Positions 26,490 through 37,249 are shown, counted from the stretch's first letter. The stretch is DNA of 64,000 nucleotides from Paraburkholderia sp. PGU19 (GCF_013426915.1 NZ_AP023181.1:2170001-2234000); one strand, 5' to 3'. Notes: a model not told the origin generated them from the sequence alone. A program made the numbers and translations.

Positions 26490-26961
26490 GTATGTCTCCG
26501 TTCGCGGCATCGCTCGTCGCGCCGCGACTTTATTCATGGCCGGCGACGAGCGCCGGTGCGGGATGCATCGCGCTGGGCAGCTGCGCGGGCATTTTTCCGT
26601 CACGTTTGGAAAACGTTTTTCTAAGAATAGGCGGTTTATCGCTGCTTGGCTAGTACGTGTTTTCCTCGATACGAGGCGGGATGGCGCTTTCTTTGCTGGA
26701 CTGGTTGATGTGTAGCTAGTTAATCGTTTTCTACAGGGCGTTAGAAAGTGAGAGTCCCGGCGCGCTGGCGGCGGAGGGTGTCCCGCTTATGCACATATTA
26801 GAAACACGCACCCAGGTGGGGCGTTTGCTGCCTCAGTAGACTCGATTCAGGCGCTAAGGGGCGGATGCCGGTATCTTTCGCATCACTGCGTGGACTGTGC
26901 AGGGAAGAACGAGGGCTGTATGCTGTAAAAGCGCAACCACGTTAAAGCACTGGGGCAAAAA
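26490..26961. other. Intergenic region upstream of the ExuT-like gene
   Basis: About 470 bp. It holds the operator at 26608-26621 and presumably the exuT promoter near it. From about 26700 to 26961 no gene, hairpin or repeat is evident. Confidence 0.6.
26608..26621. promoter_or_regulatory. LacI-type operator upstream of the ExuT-like gene
   Basis: GGAAAACGTTTTTC differs from the perfect udh palindrome by one extra T in the right arm. It lies about 119 bp before the transporter start, consistent with promoter-level repression. Confidence 0.6.
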
Positions 26962-27288
26962 ATGACTACGAACTCCGCCAAACTCCCGCCAGACGTGGAA
27001 GCACTATCGACCTTGTCCGAATATCTCGAGCGTGCGCTCGATAAGGCGCTCAGCCTGATCATGCTGCGCACGGGCGTCGAAGACGCAAGGCTGTATCTCG
27101 GTGACGTGAGCGCACCCAAAGAGGAATGGGCGAGCTGCGGAACCATTCACCGTGAACTGTCGGACGCGATACTGGTGGCGACGCAGTCAGGCCTCAATAA
27201 TCTCAGTATCGACGGACAGACGTACCGCTTCACGAGAGTGTTTGCCCAGGCGGACAACCGGGGTGCAATCGTCTTCACCCCTGCGTAA
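26962..27288 (+). CDS. Hypothetical protein
   Basis: Protein of 108 aa, acidic, no signal peptide. The central segment SEYLERALDKALSLIMLRTGVEDARLYLGDV looks helical. No family is recognised. The ribosome site (GGGGCA) is modest. Codon use is similar to the neighbours, so it is probably a real gene. Confidence 0.55.
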   Translation: MTTNSAKLPPDVEALSTLSEYLERALDKALSLIMLRTGVEDARLYLGDVSAPKEEWASCGTIHRELSDAILVATQSGLNNLSIDGQTYRFTRVFAQADNRGAIVFTPA

Positions 27289-27417
27289 CCCGGCACCCGC
27301 CAGGAGCACGGATTGCTAGCCGCCACCAGGGCTCAGACAGAGGCTGTGGCACGCCGCCGTGCGCGGCTATGACGCGACGGCGTATCGATCGGCGGATAGC
27401 GTCCGCCGAGGCACCGC

Positions 27418-27666
27418 TCAGTTCGGCAGCAAAACAGGCAACTGCGACACGCGTCCCGTCTGCACGTCGAGCCACATCTGCCGGCCGCTTGCCGAATGAC
27501 TGTAGACGAGCGCGCGCATGTCGCGATGCATGCCGAGAAAGCCCATCAGCGCGCGCACGTTGCGCTTGCCGTGATAACGCAGCGAGCGCGACGTCTCGCC
27601 ATTGACGATGACGACAGGATTGATCCGCACGAGCCGCGCAATGAGTTCAGGGTTGACTGTATCCAC
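27418..27666 (-). CDS. Hypothetical protein
   Basis: Protein of 82 aa beginning at a GTG with GAGGA about 8 bases upstream. Two features suggest a small cytoplasmic domain: VVIVNGETSRSLRYHGKRNVRALMGFLG and a C-terminal QMWLDVQTGRVSQLPVLLP strand. No family is recognised. It lies just downstream of the hybrid kinase gene on the same strand. Confidence 0.55.
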   Translation of the reverse strand: MDTVNPELIARLVRINPVVIVNGETSRSLRYHGKRNVRALMGFLGMHRDMRALVYSHSASGRQMWLDVQTGRVSQLPVLLPN

Positions 27667-27765
27667 GTACGATCCTCGAATGAAGTTACTGTCTTCGCTA
27701 ACGTCCCCAGGATTTGCTTCTTGAGTTTTCGGAAGGATCGGTAAGCGTGCGCCTGGTCGCGCACA

Positions 27766-30297
27766 TCAGGCGCGCACATGCGTGACCGCAATCTGCAACA
27801 CGCTCTCCAGTTCCGGCAGATCGACAGGCTTGGTCAGGTGCAGATCGAAACCCGCCGCTTCCGTCTTCGCACGGTCTTCACTGGTGCCGAGCCCGGTCAT
27901 CGCGGCGATGACGGCGCCCGGCGCCGCAAGCGCCTTGCGGATATGCGGCAACGCCTCGAAGCCCGTCATCTTCGGCATCGACAGATCGAGCAGCACGAGA
28001 TGCGGCTGCAGCGTCTGCGCCAGTTCGATGGCGGCCGCACCGTCGTACACCGCGTGCGCTTCGTGGCCGAGCACCTGTACGAGCGTCGCCATGCTGTCGG
28101 CGGAATCGACGTTGTCGTCGACCACCATCACCTTCAGATCGACGGGCTGCGAGGGCACGGGCGCTTCTTCGCGCACGGCTTCGGCGGCGATCGCATGACT
28201 GAATTCGGGCAGCCACACGGTGAACACGCTGCCTTTGCCGCGACCTTCGCTGTGGGCTTCGATATGCCCGCCATGCAGATCGACGATCGCGCGCGCAAGC
28301 GTCAGCCCGATGCCGAGCCCGCTCTTGTCAGCCTGTTCTTCGGTCGGGGTTTCCTGCACGAACAGGTTGAAGATCGCGTCGATCGCATCGGGATCGATGC
28401 CGCGCCCGGAATCGTGAATGCGGATCGCGAGCAGACGGCCCGAGCGGAACACCTGCAAGCTGATCGACGCGCCCGCCGGACTGAATTTCGATGCATTGTT
28501 CAGCAGGTTCTGCACGACCTGCACCATCCGCGTGAGATCGCCTTTGATAGTCATCGGCGTGTCGGGCATCACCACATCGAGCGTCTGTTGGCGCGCTGCG
28601 AGCAAGGGCGCGCTGCCTTCGATGCTCAGTTGCGCGATGGCCTGCATCGACACGGGCTTCGGCTCGATCTGCACGCGTCCCAGCGTGACGCGCCCGGCGT
28701 CGAGCAGATCGTCGACGAGACGCGTGAGATGTGACAACTGCCGGTCGATCAGTTCATGTTCGGGCACGAACTCGTGATGATCGGCCGTCTTCAGTTGCAG
28801 CATGCTGACGGCGTTGCGCAGTGGCGCGAGCGGATTGCGCAGTTCGTGGCCGAGCAGCGCGAGGAACTGGCTCATGCGCTGGCTCGACGCCTCGAGTTCT
28901 TCGAGACGCCGGCGCCGCGACATGTCGCGTGTGATCTTCGCGAAGCCTTGCAGCGCGCCGTTTGGATCGCGCAGAGCCGTCGTGATGATGTTCGCCCAGA
29001 AGATCGTGCCGTTCTTGCGCACGCGCCACTCTTCCATCTCGACGCGGCCTTCGCGCGCGGCGAGTTCGAGATCGCGTTGCGGCCGGCCCGCCGCGATGTC
29101 TTCGGGCGTGTAGAAGAGGGAAGCCGGCTGGCCGATCACTTCATGCGGCATATAGCCCATCACCTGCGTCGAACCCGCGCTCCACGTCATGATGTGACCG
29201 TGCGAGTCGAGCATCGTGATCGCATAGTCCTTGATCGCATCGACCAGCACGCGGAAGCGCTTGTCGAGTTCCCGTGCGTTGAAGCGCTCGGTGACGTCGC
29301 GCATGAAATACGCGAGCTCGGTATGTCCGTCGAACTGCACGGGACACACGGAGAGTTCAGCAGGAAACTCGTTACCGTCGATGCGCCGCGCGATCAACTC
29401 CGTGCGGCTGCGATGCAAGGGCGTGTCGGCGCTCTGTTCCGATGCGCTTTTGAACACGTCCAGTTCGGCATAGCGTGCCTTGCAACGCGCCGGAAACAGC
29501 GCGTCGAGCATCGGGCGTCCCATCACCGCGTCGCGCGCATAGCCGAAGGTGCGCGTCGCGGCATCGTTCCATTCGATGATGACGCCGTCGGCGTCGGTGC
29601 ACACGAACGCGTCGTGCGTCGTGTCGAGCACCAGACGGCGCCGGCGCAGCGATGCTTCGAGCTTGCTGTCGGCCGCTTCGCGCAGGCTGATTTCGGTGCG
29701 CAGCCGGGCGATCGTGATGGTGTTCTGCTCGATCAGCGCGCGGTTCTCCGCGAACACGCGCTGATGCGCCATGCCCGATGCGACGAGCGACGTGATCCGT
29801 TCGAGGGTCTCGATGTCGTCGGCGGAAAATGCGTCGGTGCGGCTCGCCATCAGCTTCACGACGCCCGCCACTTCGGACTGATAGAGCAGCGGCGCGACGA
29901 CCATCGACGTTGCGCCCACGCGCTTGCACGCGGCGGCATCCACGCGCGGATCGTCCGATGTGTCGCTGCTGTATAGCAGATGTTTTTCGAGCGAGCACAG
30001 TCCTGACAGGCTGCCGTCGCGTTTGAGGCGCAAGCCGATGTGATGCGCGATGGTGCCGCTGCACGCGCGATACACCATCTCGTCGCCATCGACCCATTCG
30101 ACCACCGATCCATGCGCGGCAGGCACGAGTTCGAGCAGCGAGTCGGTGACGAGCGACAGAAAGCGGTCAAGGTCGAGTTTCGCAGCGGCGATTCGGGAAT
30201 GCGCGTCGATCAGTTTTCGCAAACGTGCGTTTGCCAGACGCTCGAGTTGGGTGGCGGTGTCGCTGGTGTCGATTTGTCGGTCCTGGCTGGCGTTCAT
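27766..30297 (-). CDS. Hybrid sensor histidine kinase (GAF-PAS-PAS-HisKA-HATPase-REC)
   Basis: Soluble hybrid kinase of 843 aa. In order: short coiled coil; GAF domain (about residues 40-190); PAS (about 225-335) and a second PAS with PAC (about 345-460); HisKA with His in LLGHELRNPLAPLRNA (about residue 485); HATPase with SGLGIGLTLA; C-terminal receiver with VMVVDDNVDSAD and phospho-acceptor Asp in LVLLDLSMPKM. No membrane helix, so it senses a cytoplasmic cue. No separate regulator adjoins, so its output partner is unknown. Confidence 0.9.
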   Translation of the reverse strand: MNASQDRQIDTSDTATQLERLANARLRKLIDAHSRIAAAKLDLDRFLSLVTDSLLELVPAAHGSVVEWVDGDEMVYRACSGTIAHHIGLRLKRDGSLSGLCSLEKHLLYSSDTSDDPRVDAAACKRVGATSMVVAPLLYQSEVAGVVKLMASRTDAFSADDIETLERITSLVASGMAHQRVFAENRALIEQNTITIARLRTEISLREAADSKLEASLRRRRLVLDTTHDAFVCTDADGVIIEWNDAATRTFGYARDAVMGRPMLDALFPARCKARYAELDVFKSASEQSADTPLHRSRTELIARRIDGNEFPAELSVCPVQFDGHTELAYFMRDVTERFNARELDKRFRVLVDAIKDYAITMLDSHGHIMTWSAGSTQVMGYMPHEVIGQPASLFYTPEDIAAGRPQRDLELAAREGRVEMEEWRVRKNGTIFWANIITTALRDPNGALQGFAKITRDMSRRRRLEELEASSQRMSQFLALLGHELRNPLAPLRNAVSMLQLKTADHHEFVPEHELIDRQLSHLTRLVDDLLDAGRVTLGRVQIEPKPVSMQAIAQLSIEGSAPLLAARQQTLDVVMPDTPMTIKGDLTRMVQVVQNLLNNASKFSPAGASISLQVFRSGRLLAIRIHDSGRGIDPDAIDAIFNLFVQETPTEEQADKSGLGIGLTLARAIVDLHGGHIEAHSEGRGKGSVFTVWLPEFSHAIAAEAVREEAPVPSQPVDLKVMVVDDNVDSADSMATLVQVLGHEAHAVYDGAAAIELAQTLQPHLVLLDLSMPKMTGFEALPHIRKALAAPGAVIAAMTGLGTSEDRAKTEAAGFDLHLTKPVDLPELESVLQIAVTHVRA

Positions 30298-30652
30298 CGT
30301 GGGCAGCTCCGTTCGATGCCGGTGACGTGTGCAGGCGCGATTTGCTGATTTGCTTATTTGCTTGTGCTGCGCAGGCGGTGTGCCTATGCATGCTGCATGG
30401 ATGCGCGAATCGCTGTTTCAAGGGTTATACACGTATGCGGGGGGCTCGCTCAAGGGCGCGATTTTCTGGTTTTTGCCTTTGCTTTTGCTTTTTGCTTTTG
30501 CTTTTGCACTGGTGTCCGCGTTTTGCCTTCGTGGTGCGGGCGGGTTGGTTTGCTTGTGTTTGCGCCGGCATCCGCGATGCGTTAGCGTGCTTCAAGCGTC
30601 GCCCCTGTGCGGGCGGCACCTACTTTTCTTTGCCGCCGCAAAGAAAAGTAGG
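30298..30652. repeat. Left arm of palindromic repeat element, copy 1
   Basis: From about 30527 to 30652 lies the left arm, containing the 30-bp-class palindrome CTACTTTTCTTTGC-cgcc-GCAAAGAAAAGTAG (30620-30651) and the GTTAGCGTGCTTCAAGCG segment, mirrored at about 32266-32390. The arm is cut at 30652 by the IS30-family element. The 30298-30526 part is T-rich and shows no gene. Confidence 0.8.
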
Positions 30653-31776
30653 GGCGGTTTCAAGATGCAAGTGCAACACTTCCGTTTAGGATACGTTGCA
30701 TGGGAAAAAACTACGAACAGCTGAGCGCCGAAGAGCGCGGTGTGATCTTTACAATGAAGTTTGAGGACAAGAGCACGCGCGAGATCGCGCGTGCGCTTGT
30801 GCGCTCACCCAGTACGATCAGTCGCGAACTGAAGCGCAATGACTGGAAACCGGCTCACGAGCGCGCAACGATGGGACGACCGCCGATCGCCGGCGGTTAC
30901 AATTCAAGGCGTGCGGGTTTGCGGGCAGGCAGACTGCGGCGCAAGCCTCGGCGGGAACGCAAGCTGCACGTCGATGGGCCGCTGTGGCCGCAGGTGCGTG
31001 AACTGCTGGCCAAATGCCATTCACCCGAGCAGATCAGTGCGCAGCTGAAGCAGGCGCATCCGGATGAGCCCACCCTGAACGTGTCTCACGAAACCATCTA
31101 TCACGCCATCTATGCCATGCCTCGGGGCGAGCTCAAACGCGAGCTGATCGCGCTGCTCAGACGGGGACGCAGCACGCGCAGACCCCGCTCGCGCGGCGAA
31201 GACCGGCGTGGCAAGCTCACTGACATGGTCAGCATCCATGTGCGCCCCCGGAGGCGAACGAGCGGGTGCTTGCCGGACACTGGGAAGGCGATCTCATCAA
31301 GGGGGCAGGAAACCGCTCGGCGGTGGGCACGCTGATCGATCGCAGCACGCTGTTCCTGATGCTGGTCAAGATGGATGACAGCACGGCGGAAGCGGCGTTG
31401 CGGGGCTACAGCGCAGCGTTTGCGCCGCTTGACCCGGAACTGCTCAAGACGCTGACCTACGATCAGGGCAAGGAGATGGCACTGCACAAGGAACTGGCCA
31501 AAGCAACGGGCATGCGCATCTACTTCTGCGATCCACACAGCCCGTGGCAGCGCGGCATCTGTGAGAACACCAACGGTCTGTTGCGCCAGTACCTGCCCAA
31601 GGGCGCGGACCTGTCCGTGCTCTCGCAGCGCCAGCTCGACATGATTGCGATAGAGATGAACAACCGTCCGCGCAAGACGCTCGGCTGGAGAACGCCCGCG
31701 CAAGTCTTTACTGAAAACTGCAAGAAGCAGGGAATCGAAATCAACCCCGCTGTTGCACTTGGTCTTTGAAACCGCC
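30653..31776 (+). mobile_element. IS30-family insertion sequence, copy 1
   Basis: Element of 1124 bp bounded by imperfect inverted repeats of about 25 bp starting GGCGGTTTCAA. It is flanked by the 3-bp direct repeat AGG (30650-30652 and 31777-31779). Removing the element and one AGG restores the repeat sequence ...AAAAGTAGGCAAAAGAAAG seen intact in the second locus, which fixes the ends exactly. It carries one transposase gene in two frames. Copy 2 is the same length and inverted. Confidence 0.93.
30700..31769 (+). CDS. IS30-family transposase, split by a -1 frame change
   Basis: The first frame (30700-31335) encodes the N-terminal helix-turn-helix (SAEERGVIF, STREIARALVRSPSTISRELKRN) up to DMVSIHVRP. 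The second (about 31245-31769) continues PEANERVLAGHWEGDLIKG with the DDE residues: Asp in HWEGD, Asp in TYDQGKEM and Glu in RGICENTNGLL. The junction is a CCCCC run at 31245-31249; one more C, or a -1 slip on CCC, joins the halves into about 356 aa, the family's normal size. The same frame change is in the other copy, which has inserted independently. It is either a programmed slip or an inactive element moved in trans. Confidence 0.85.
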
Positions 31777-32400
31777 AGGCAAAAGAAAGCGGCTAACACC
31801 GCCAACTCTTGTTCTTGCCTGAGGGCCCCCAAAGGTTCCTACGCCTCACACGGCAATCACGTGACCCATGCTTGTTGCCAGCGCTCTAAATGAGCGCCTC
31901 ACCCGCTTCACGCGCCCGCGTCGCCGCACGCCGCGCCAGATAGTCTCCCGCCGCCAAGGTGGCAAACTGTGTGTAGGCCGTAGTACTGCACACGCCTCAC
32001 TCCGGACACTCCGGACCGATAACGCACGCGCTCCATCGTGTAAGAGCGCCAGGCTATACGCCGCGACAACCTACACACAGTTTGCCACCTGGGCGGCACA
32101 TGCCATTCGCCGCCGCTTGCCCGAGTACGTGTATTCGAAGCGGGTGAGGCGTTTATTCGAAGCGTTGGCAACGAATGCGAACAGGAAAGTCGCCGTGTGA
32201 AGAGTAAGACCCTGTGGGGGCCCTCAGGCAAGAACTAGAACTGGCGGTGTTAGCCGCGTTCTTTTGCCTACTTTTCTTTGCGGCGGCAAAGAAAAGTAGG
32301 TGCCGTCCCACACAGGGGCGACGCTTGAAGCACGCTAACGAATCGCGGATGCCAGCGAAAACACAAGCAAACCAAACCGCCCGCGCCGCAAAGCCAACCC
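31777..32400. repeat. Palindromic repeat element, copy 1, right portion
   Basis: Continuation of the host repeat after the IS. It contains a central inverted pair, AGGTGGCAAACTGTGTGTAGG (from 31957) against its complement at 32070-32090, around a 92-nt loop. The right arm (about 32160-32390) mirrors the left, including the CTTTTCTTTGC palindrome at 32266-32299. No coding potential beyond chance. The 32400-32565 remainder is A-rich and carries the leader of the chemotaxis gene. Confidence 0.8.
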
Positions 32401-32565
32401 CCAACTGCCAACCAAAAAACCCAAATCAAAAAAGCCGTTGCAAACAAAAAACCCCCCATCGAGTCAATTATAAAAAATGCACTCCGTTCAGACTGCGCGC
32501 GAGCCTTCCGTAATAGGCAATAGATCAATCGATATTCGTCAATGCATACGCACAGGGAACCCCGC

Positions 32566-34467
32566 ATGGGCATGCGCTCCATCGCAGTCAAACTGAGCCT
32601 CATATTCGGCGCGGCACTCGCGGCCACGATACTGGCCATCACGCTATACGCGACGCTCAACGTGCGACGCCAGGCCATCGACAACTTCAACGACGCTGGC
32701 CTCGGCCAGATCCGCCAGATCGACAGCAGTCTGCGCGAGACCTTCAAGCGCATCCACGACAACGTCGTGTTCCTGTCGGACCTGCCGCTCGTGCAATCCG
32801 CGGACACGTCGGTCACCAACTACCTGACGCACGGCGGGCAGATGACGCCCGACACGAACGGCGGCGTCGAGACGGATATCTTCCACCTGCTGCAACGCTT
32901 CGGCGACAGCCATCCCGATCTGCGCTACGTCTACGTCGGCACGCAATGGGGCGGCTACGTGCAATGGCCGAAAGGCAAATTCACGAGCGATCACTACGAT
33001 CCGCGCGAGCGTCCGTGGTACGTGCAGGGCATGCAGGCAGCGGGCGGCGTGCGGCGCACGGCCGCGTATGCGAACACGGGCGGCGACAACAACGTGATCA
33101 TCAGTTTCGTGCGCTCGATCCAGAACGCCCAGGGCAAGCCCGTCGGCGTGCTCGGCATGGATATCTCGCTGGATGGCTTCGCGAAGATGATCGGTCAAGT
33201 GCGCTTCGGCGAAACGGGCTACCTGATGGTCGTCGAAGACAGCGGCACCGTGCTGGTGGACCCGCACGACGCCGCACACAACTTCAAGGCGCTGAAGGAT
33301 CTCGGCGACGGTTATCGCGACCTCGCGGCGATGGGGAACGGCACGCTGTCCGTCGATATCGGCGGCGCGCGGTACGACACCCTCGTCTATACGTCGCCGG
33401 AACTGGGCTGGAAATACATCGGCCTGATTCCGCACGCGGAAATGATGGCGTCGGCCAATCGGCTGAGCGCGATGCTGATTGTCGTGGGTCTCGTCGTGCT
33501 GCTGGTCGCGCTCGCGCTGACGACGGCGCTCGGCAGTCGTCTGACGGCGCCGCTGCGCCAGTTGTCGAACAGCATGCAGGACATCGCATCGGGCGACGGC
33601 GATCTCACGCGGCGTCTGCCCGTCGGCAGCAACGACGAAGTCGGCGTGCTCGCCGAGCAGTTCAACGCGTTCGTCGAGAAGCTGAACGGCGTGCTGCTCG
33701 ACATCCGCGACAGCAGCGCGCTGCTGCGCACGGCGACGGGCGAGATATCGACGGGCAACGCCGATCTGTCCGCACGCACCGAGCAGCAGGCGGCCGCGCT
33801 CGAAGAAACGGCGGCGAGCATGGAAGAGCTGACGGCCGCCGTCAAACAGAACGCCGAAAGCGCGCGCCAGGCGAGCACGCTCGCCAGCGACGCCTCCGAC
33901 GTCGCGCGCCGCAGCCACGAGGCCGTCGAACGCGTGGTCACGACGATGACCGACATCAGCCAGAGCTCGAACCGGATCGCCGATATCACGGGCATCATCG
34001 ATGGCATTGCGTTCCAGACGAATATTCTCGCGCTCAACGCCGCGGTCGAATCGGCGCGCGCCGGGGAGCATGGGCGCGGCTTCGCGGTCGTCGCGAGCGA
34101 AGTGCGCAGCCTCGCGCAACGGTCGTCGAGCGCCGCGAAGGAGATCAAGGAACTGATCGGCGCGTCGGTCGATCGCATCAGGGATGGCTCGTCGCTGGCG
34201 GGCGAGGCAGGCGAGACAATGACAGAAGTGACGCGGGCCGTAGGTCAGGTGACGGCAATCATGAGCGAGATCGCGGCGGCTTCTGAAGAACAGAGCCGCG
34301 GCATCGCACAAGTGAACCTCGCGATCACGCAGATGGACGACGTCACGCAGCAGAATGCCGCGCTGGTCGAGCAGGCGGCTGCCGCGTCACGCTCGCTCGA
34401 AGATCAGGGGCGGCAGCTCGATGAATCGGTGGCGGCGTTCCGGTTGAAGTCGGCGGCAGCGTCTTGA
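32566..34467 (+). CDS. Methyl-accepting chemotaxis protein
   Basis: Transmembrane chemoreceptor of 633 aa. Membrane helix 1 ([19 protein letters not shown]), a periplasmic dCache-type sensor ([16 protein letters not shown] and [27 protein letters not shown]), membrane helix 2 ([16 protein letters not shown] near residue 300), HAMP, and the long signalling coiled coil with the hairpin tip ([18 protein letters not shown]). The PYF/PWY-type cache motif often binds amino acids. ATG 32566 was chosen for its AGGGAA site; an ATG eight codons upstream lacks one. Confidence 0.92.
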   Translation: MGMRSIAVKLSLIFGAALAATILAITLYATLNVRRQAIDNFNDAGLGQIRQIDSSLRETFKRIHDNVVFLSDLPLVQSADTSVTNYLTHGGQMTPDTNGGVETDIFHLLQRFGDSHPDLRYVYVGTQWGGYVQWPKGKFTSDHYDPRERPWYVQGMQAAGGVRRTAAYANTGGDNNVIISFVRSIQNAQGKPVGVLGMDISLDGFAKMIGQVRFGETGYLMVVEDSGTVLVDPHDAAHNFKALKDLGDGYRDLAAMGNGTLSVDIGGARYDTLVYTSPELGWKYIGLIPHAEMMASANRLSAMLIVVGLVVLLVALALTTALGSRLTAPLRQLSNSMQDIASGDGDLTRRLPVGSNDEVGVLAEQFNAFVEKLNGVLLDIRDSSALLRTATGEISTGNADLSARTEQQAAALEETAASMEELTAAVKQNAESARQASTLASDASDVARRSHEAVERVVTTMTDISQSSNRIADITGIIDGIAFQTNILALNAAVESARAGEHGRGFAVVASEVRSLAQRSSSAAKEIKELIGASVDRIRDGSSLAGEAGETMTEVTRAVGQVTAIMSEIAAASEEQSRGIAQVNLAITQMDDVTQQNAALVEQAAAASRSLEDQGRQLDESVAAFRLKSAAAS

Positions 34468-34485
34468 TGACGTCACGCTGAAAAC

Positions 34486-34514
34486 AACGGGCAAGCGTGC
34501 ATCGATTGCCCGTT
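34486..34514. terminator. Hairpin between convergent chemoreceptor and MFS genes
   Basis: AACGGGCAA (34486-34494) pairs with TTGCCCGTT (34506-34514) around an 11-nt loop. On the minus strand A-residues upstream give a short T-run, so it may act on both strands. Confidence 0.55.
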
Positions 34515-34528
34515 GATACGCTTTCGGC

Positions 34529-35947
34529 TCAGCGCACCGGTACGCCGAGCACGGGCGTGGCAGTGTCTGCCGTGCTGGTTTCTTCCACAGGCTCATTCGC
34601 GCGGCGATTCGACGCCTCGCGTGCGAGACTCGTCCGGAACTGCTTGCAGCCGATCCACAACAGCGCCGCTGCGAGCGCCGACGCGACGAGGTTCACGATT
34701 GCCATCGAATGGCCGACCGCGAGCGGCGACGCGAACACCTTATCGGTGATCAGCGCGACGATGGTCGTGCCCGCGCCGAGCGCGATCAGGTTCGACACCA
34801 GTAGAAACACCGCGGAGATCTGCGCGCGCATCTGATTCGGCGCGAGCGTCTGCATCGCGGCCGTCGAGGTCGGCATCGGGAAAGACGCGAAGAACATCGC
34901 CAGCACCAGCAACGCAAGCGACGCGCCGAGGCTGCCCACTTGCGTGAACGCGACGGACGGGATCAGCATGCACGCCGCACCGATGAAACCCGCGCGCATC
35001 GGCGCGTCGCTGTGGCCTTTGCGCAGCAGCCAGTCGTTGAACCAGCCGCCGCAGAACACACCCGTCGTGTTAGCGATCAGCAGCACGGTGCCGAGCGTGT
35101 AGCCCGCTTCGACGGGCGTGAGGCCGAAGCGGCGGATATAGAAAGCGGGCGTCCAGCTCATCAGGCAGAACAGCGTCATCGCATAGAACGAGAAGCCGAT
35201 GTAGTGGCAAAAGAACGTCTTGCCATGCGCGGCGATGAATCGCAGCGCGTCGGGCATCGACACGCGCTTCACTTCGCCCATGCTGTCCTGCGCTAGCCCC
35301 TTGCGCTGCGGATCGCGCACCGTCAACGCGAAGATCAGCGCAACGAGCAAACCGGGCAGGCCGACGATGAAGAACGTCAGCTGCCACGCATGCATGTCGC
35401 CCAGCACGGGCAGTGTGAGTGTCGGCGTGTGCTTGAGCAGCGCGATCACATAGCCGCCGATCAGAAACGCGATACCGCCGCCGATAAACGACCCGAGCGA
35501 GTAGATAGCGACCGCGCGCCCAAGCTTCTCCTTCGGGAAGTAGTCGGCAAGCATCGAATAAGTTCCGGGCGAGAGCGCCGCTTCACCGACGCCCACGCTC
35601 ATCCGCGCAAAGAACATGTGCAGGAAGTTCTGGCTGAGTCCGCAGGCGGCTGTCGCGACGCTCCATAGCGCGACGCCGATCGAAATGATGCGCGGGCGTG
35701 CGAAGCGGTCGGCAAGATACGCGAGCGGCATGCCCATCACCGCATAGAAGAGCGAAAACGCAAAGCCGTGCAGCAGGCTGAATTGCGTGTCGGTGAGATT
35801 CAGATCGCGCTTGATCGGCTCGATCATCAGCGCGAGCACCTGACGGTCGACGAATGAAAAGACATACGCGAGCATGCAGATCACGACGACGTACCACTCG
35901 TATGTGTAGCGTTTGCGGGTCAGGTTGTTTCCCGATGAAGCAGTCAT
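34529..35947 (-). CDS. MFS transporter
   Basis: Major facilitator of 472 aa with 12 membrane segments and the loop 2-3 motif LADRFARPRIISIG. The N-terminus (YVVVICMLAYVFSFVDRQVLALMIEPIKRDL) resembles Spinster-like and sugar/aromatic acid permeases in proteobacteria. ATG 35947 is chosen for GGAGAAC just upstream; the frame is open further without support. It lies beyond a LacI-type regulator of a moc-like locus, so it may move that pathway's substrate. Confidence 0.85.
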   Translation of the reverse strand: MTASSGNNLTRKRYTYEWYVVVICMLAYVFSFVDRQVLALMIEPIKRDLNLTDTQFSLLHGFAFSLFYAVMGMPLAYLADRFARPRIISIGVALWSVATAACGLSQNFLHMFFARMSVGVGEAALSPGTYSMLADYFPKEKLGRAVAIYSLGSFIGGGIAFLIGGYVIALLKHTPTLTLPVLGDMHAWQLTFFIVGLPGLLVALIFALTVRDPQRKGLAQDSMGEVKRVSMPDALRFIAAHGKTFFCHYIGFSFYAMTLFCLMSWTPAFYIRRFGLTPVEAGYTLGTVLLIANTTGVFCGGWFNDWLLRKGHSDAPMRAGFIGAACMLIPSVAFTQVGSLGASLALLVLAMFFASFPMPTSTAAMQTLAPNQMRAQISAVFLLVSNLIALGAGTTIVALITDKVFASPLAVGHSMAIVNLVASALAAALLWIGCKQFRTSLAREASNRRANEPVEETSTADTATPVLGVPVR

Positions 35948-36223
35948 CCCGGTTCTCCAGTGTTCCAGTGTATCGGTGAGGAGCAGGCGTCTCTTCGCGA
36001 CGGGACGCACTGGTCGGGAAGCAGGGTACGTAAACAAATTTCGCCGACAAAGGTGCAAATGGCGCGTCCATATCGGCGCGTTCACCCATGCGTCTAAAGG
36101 AATTCCCAGGTCATGTGCAGCAAACCCGTGCGCAACAAGCCGCGCGGTGCCGCAAACGCGTTTGTGACAGCGCTCATGCATCGAATGGACGCATGCTCGA
36201 GCACCTCGGTCTCGCGCCTGCGT

Positions 36224-37249
36224 TCAATACAGCGAATAGCGCGAGTACGTCTCGATCGGGATGATGGCGTGCGAAGGCACGGCCGCGCCTTCGCGCGCGG
36301 CCTTCAGATGATCGACGGCCGTGCGCAGCATGAGGCGCACGTCCTGCGTCAGCAGATAGTCGATCGCATCGGAGCGCAGCAGCGGCTCCGTGATGCGGTT
36401 GACTTCGTGCGTCACATAGAGCGTGCGGCCCGTCAGATTGTGCTCGCGCAGCGCGGCAGCGAGCCCCTCGTTGCCACCCGCGACGTTGTAGATGCCGTCG
36501 AGCTTGCCATGCGCCTTCAGGAAGCGGGTCGTCGCCTCATAGGTCGCCCCGCCGGAGTCGGCGCCCTTGATCACCTCGACCAGATTCACATGCGGGAACC
36601 GTTGGCGCAATAGCGAACGGAAACCGATCTCGCGATCCTCGTGACAGGTGTACGAAAACGTCGCGACGATCACGGCGACATCGGGTGACGCATGCGCCTG
36701 CAGATGCCGTCCGAGCAGAAAAGCCGCCGACTGCCCGGCCGCGCGGTTGTTGACGCCGACATACGTGTGGCGCGCGTCGGCGTCCACATCCGTGATCAGC
36801 GTGACGACGGGTTTGCCCGCCGCCATGCATTCGCGCAACGCCGACGACGTCGTCGCGGTGTTCGTGCAGATGATGCCGATGCCGTCCACTTCCGCCGTCG
36901 CCTGCCGGATACGGGCCGCGACTTCTTCGTCGGATGCGCCCACGCATCTCTCTACTTCGAGCCGTACACCGTTCGCATCGAACTCCCCTTCGAGCGCTGT
37001 TGCCGTTCGGATCAACTCGTCGGTGAACGCGTCGCCTGCTTGCGCGAGCAGCCGGAAATCGTAAGTGGTTTGCTTCGCGCGAACGGCTGATCTCGCGGAT
37101 GAACCTGTGCCCAGCCTCTTCAACGCCGCCTCGACCGCGTGGCGCGTGCGCGGGTGCACGCCGGGCCGGTCGTTCAGCGCGCGATCGATCGTCGCGCGGC
37201 TGAGTTGCGTGATCTCCATGAGTTGCTTGAGGGTCGGTTTGCCTTTCAT
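36224..37249 (-). CDS. LacI-family regulator of the moc-like locus
   Basis: Regulator of 341 aa: short HTH (TLKQLMEITQLSRATIDRALNDRPGVHPRTRHAV) with a sugar-binding effector domain of the type-1 periplasmic fold. This variant, with an ATIDRALN recognition helix, is common beside inositol and rhizopine genes. ATG 37249 yields the standard start. It diverges from the mocD-like gene, and dyads in the spacer may be its operators. Confidence 0.83.
   Translation of the reverse strand: MKGKPTLKQLMEITQLSRATIDRALNDRPGVHPRTRHAVEAALKRLGTGSSARSAVRAKQTTYDFRLLAQAGDAFTDELIRTATALEGEFDANGVRLEVERCVGASDEEVAARIRQATAEVDGIGIICTNTATTSSALRECMAAGKPVVTLITDVDADARHTYVGVNNRAAGQSAAFLLGRHLQAHASPDVAVIVATFSYTCHEDREIGFRSLLRQRFPHVNLVEVIKGADSGGATYEATTRFLKAHGKLDGIYNVAGGNEGLAAALREHNLTGRTLYVTHEVNRITEPLLRSDAIDYLLTQDVRLMLRTAVDHLKAAREGAAVPSHAIIPIETYSRYSLY

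Noticed and set aside
30329..30724. Open frames reading LLFFAAAKKSR in the repeat elements, here and near 32153-32404, 60193-60471 and 61729-62076
   Set aside because: They are translations of the CTTTTCTTTGC palindromes and recur in both orientations because the DNA is palindromic, not because a protein is conserved.
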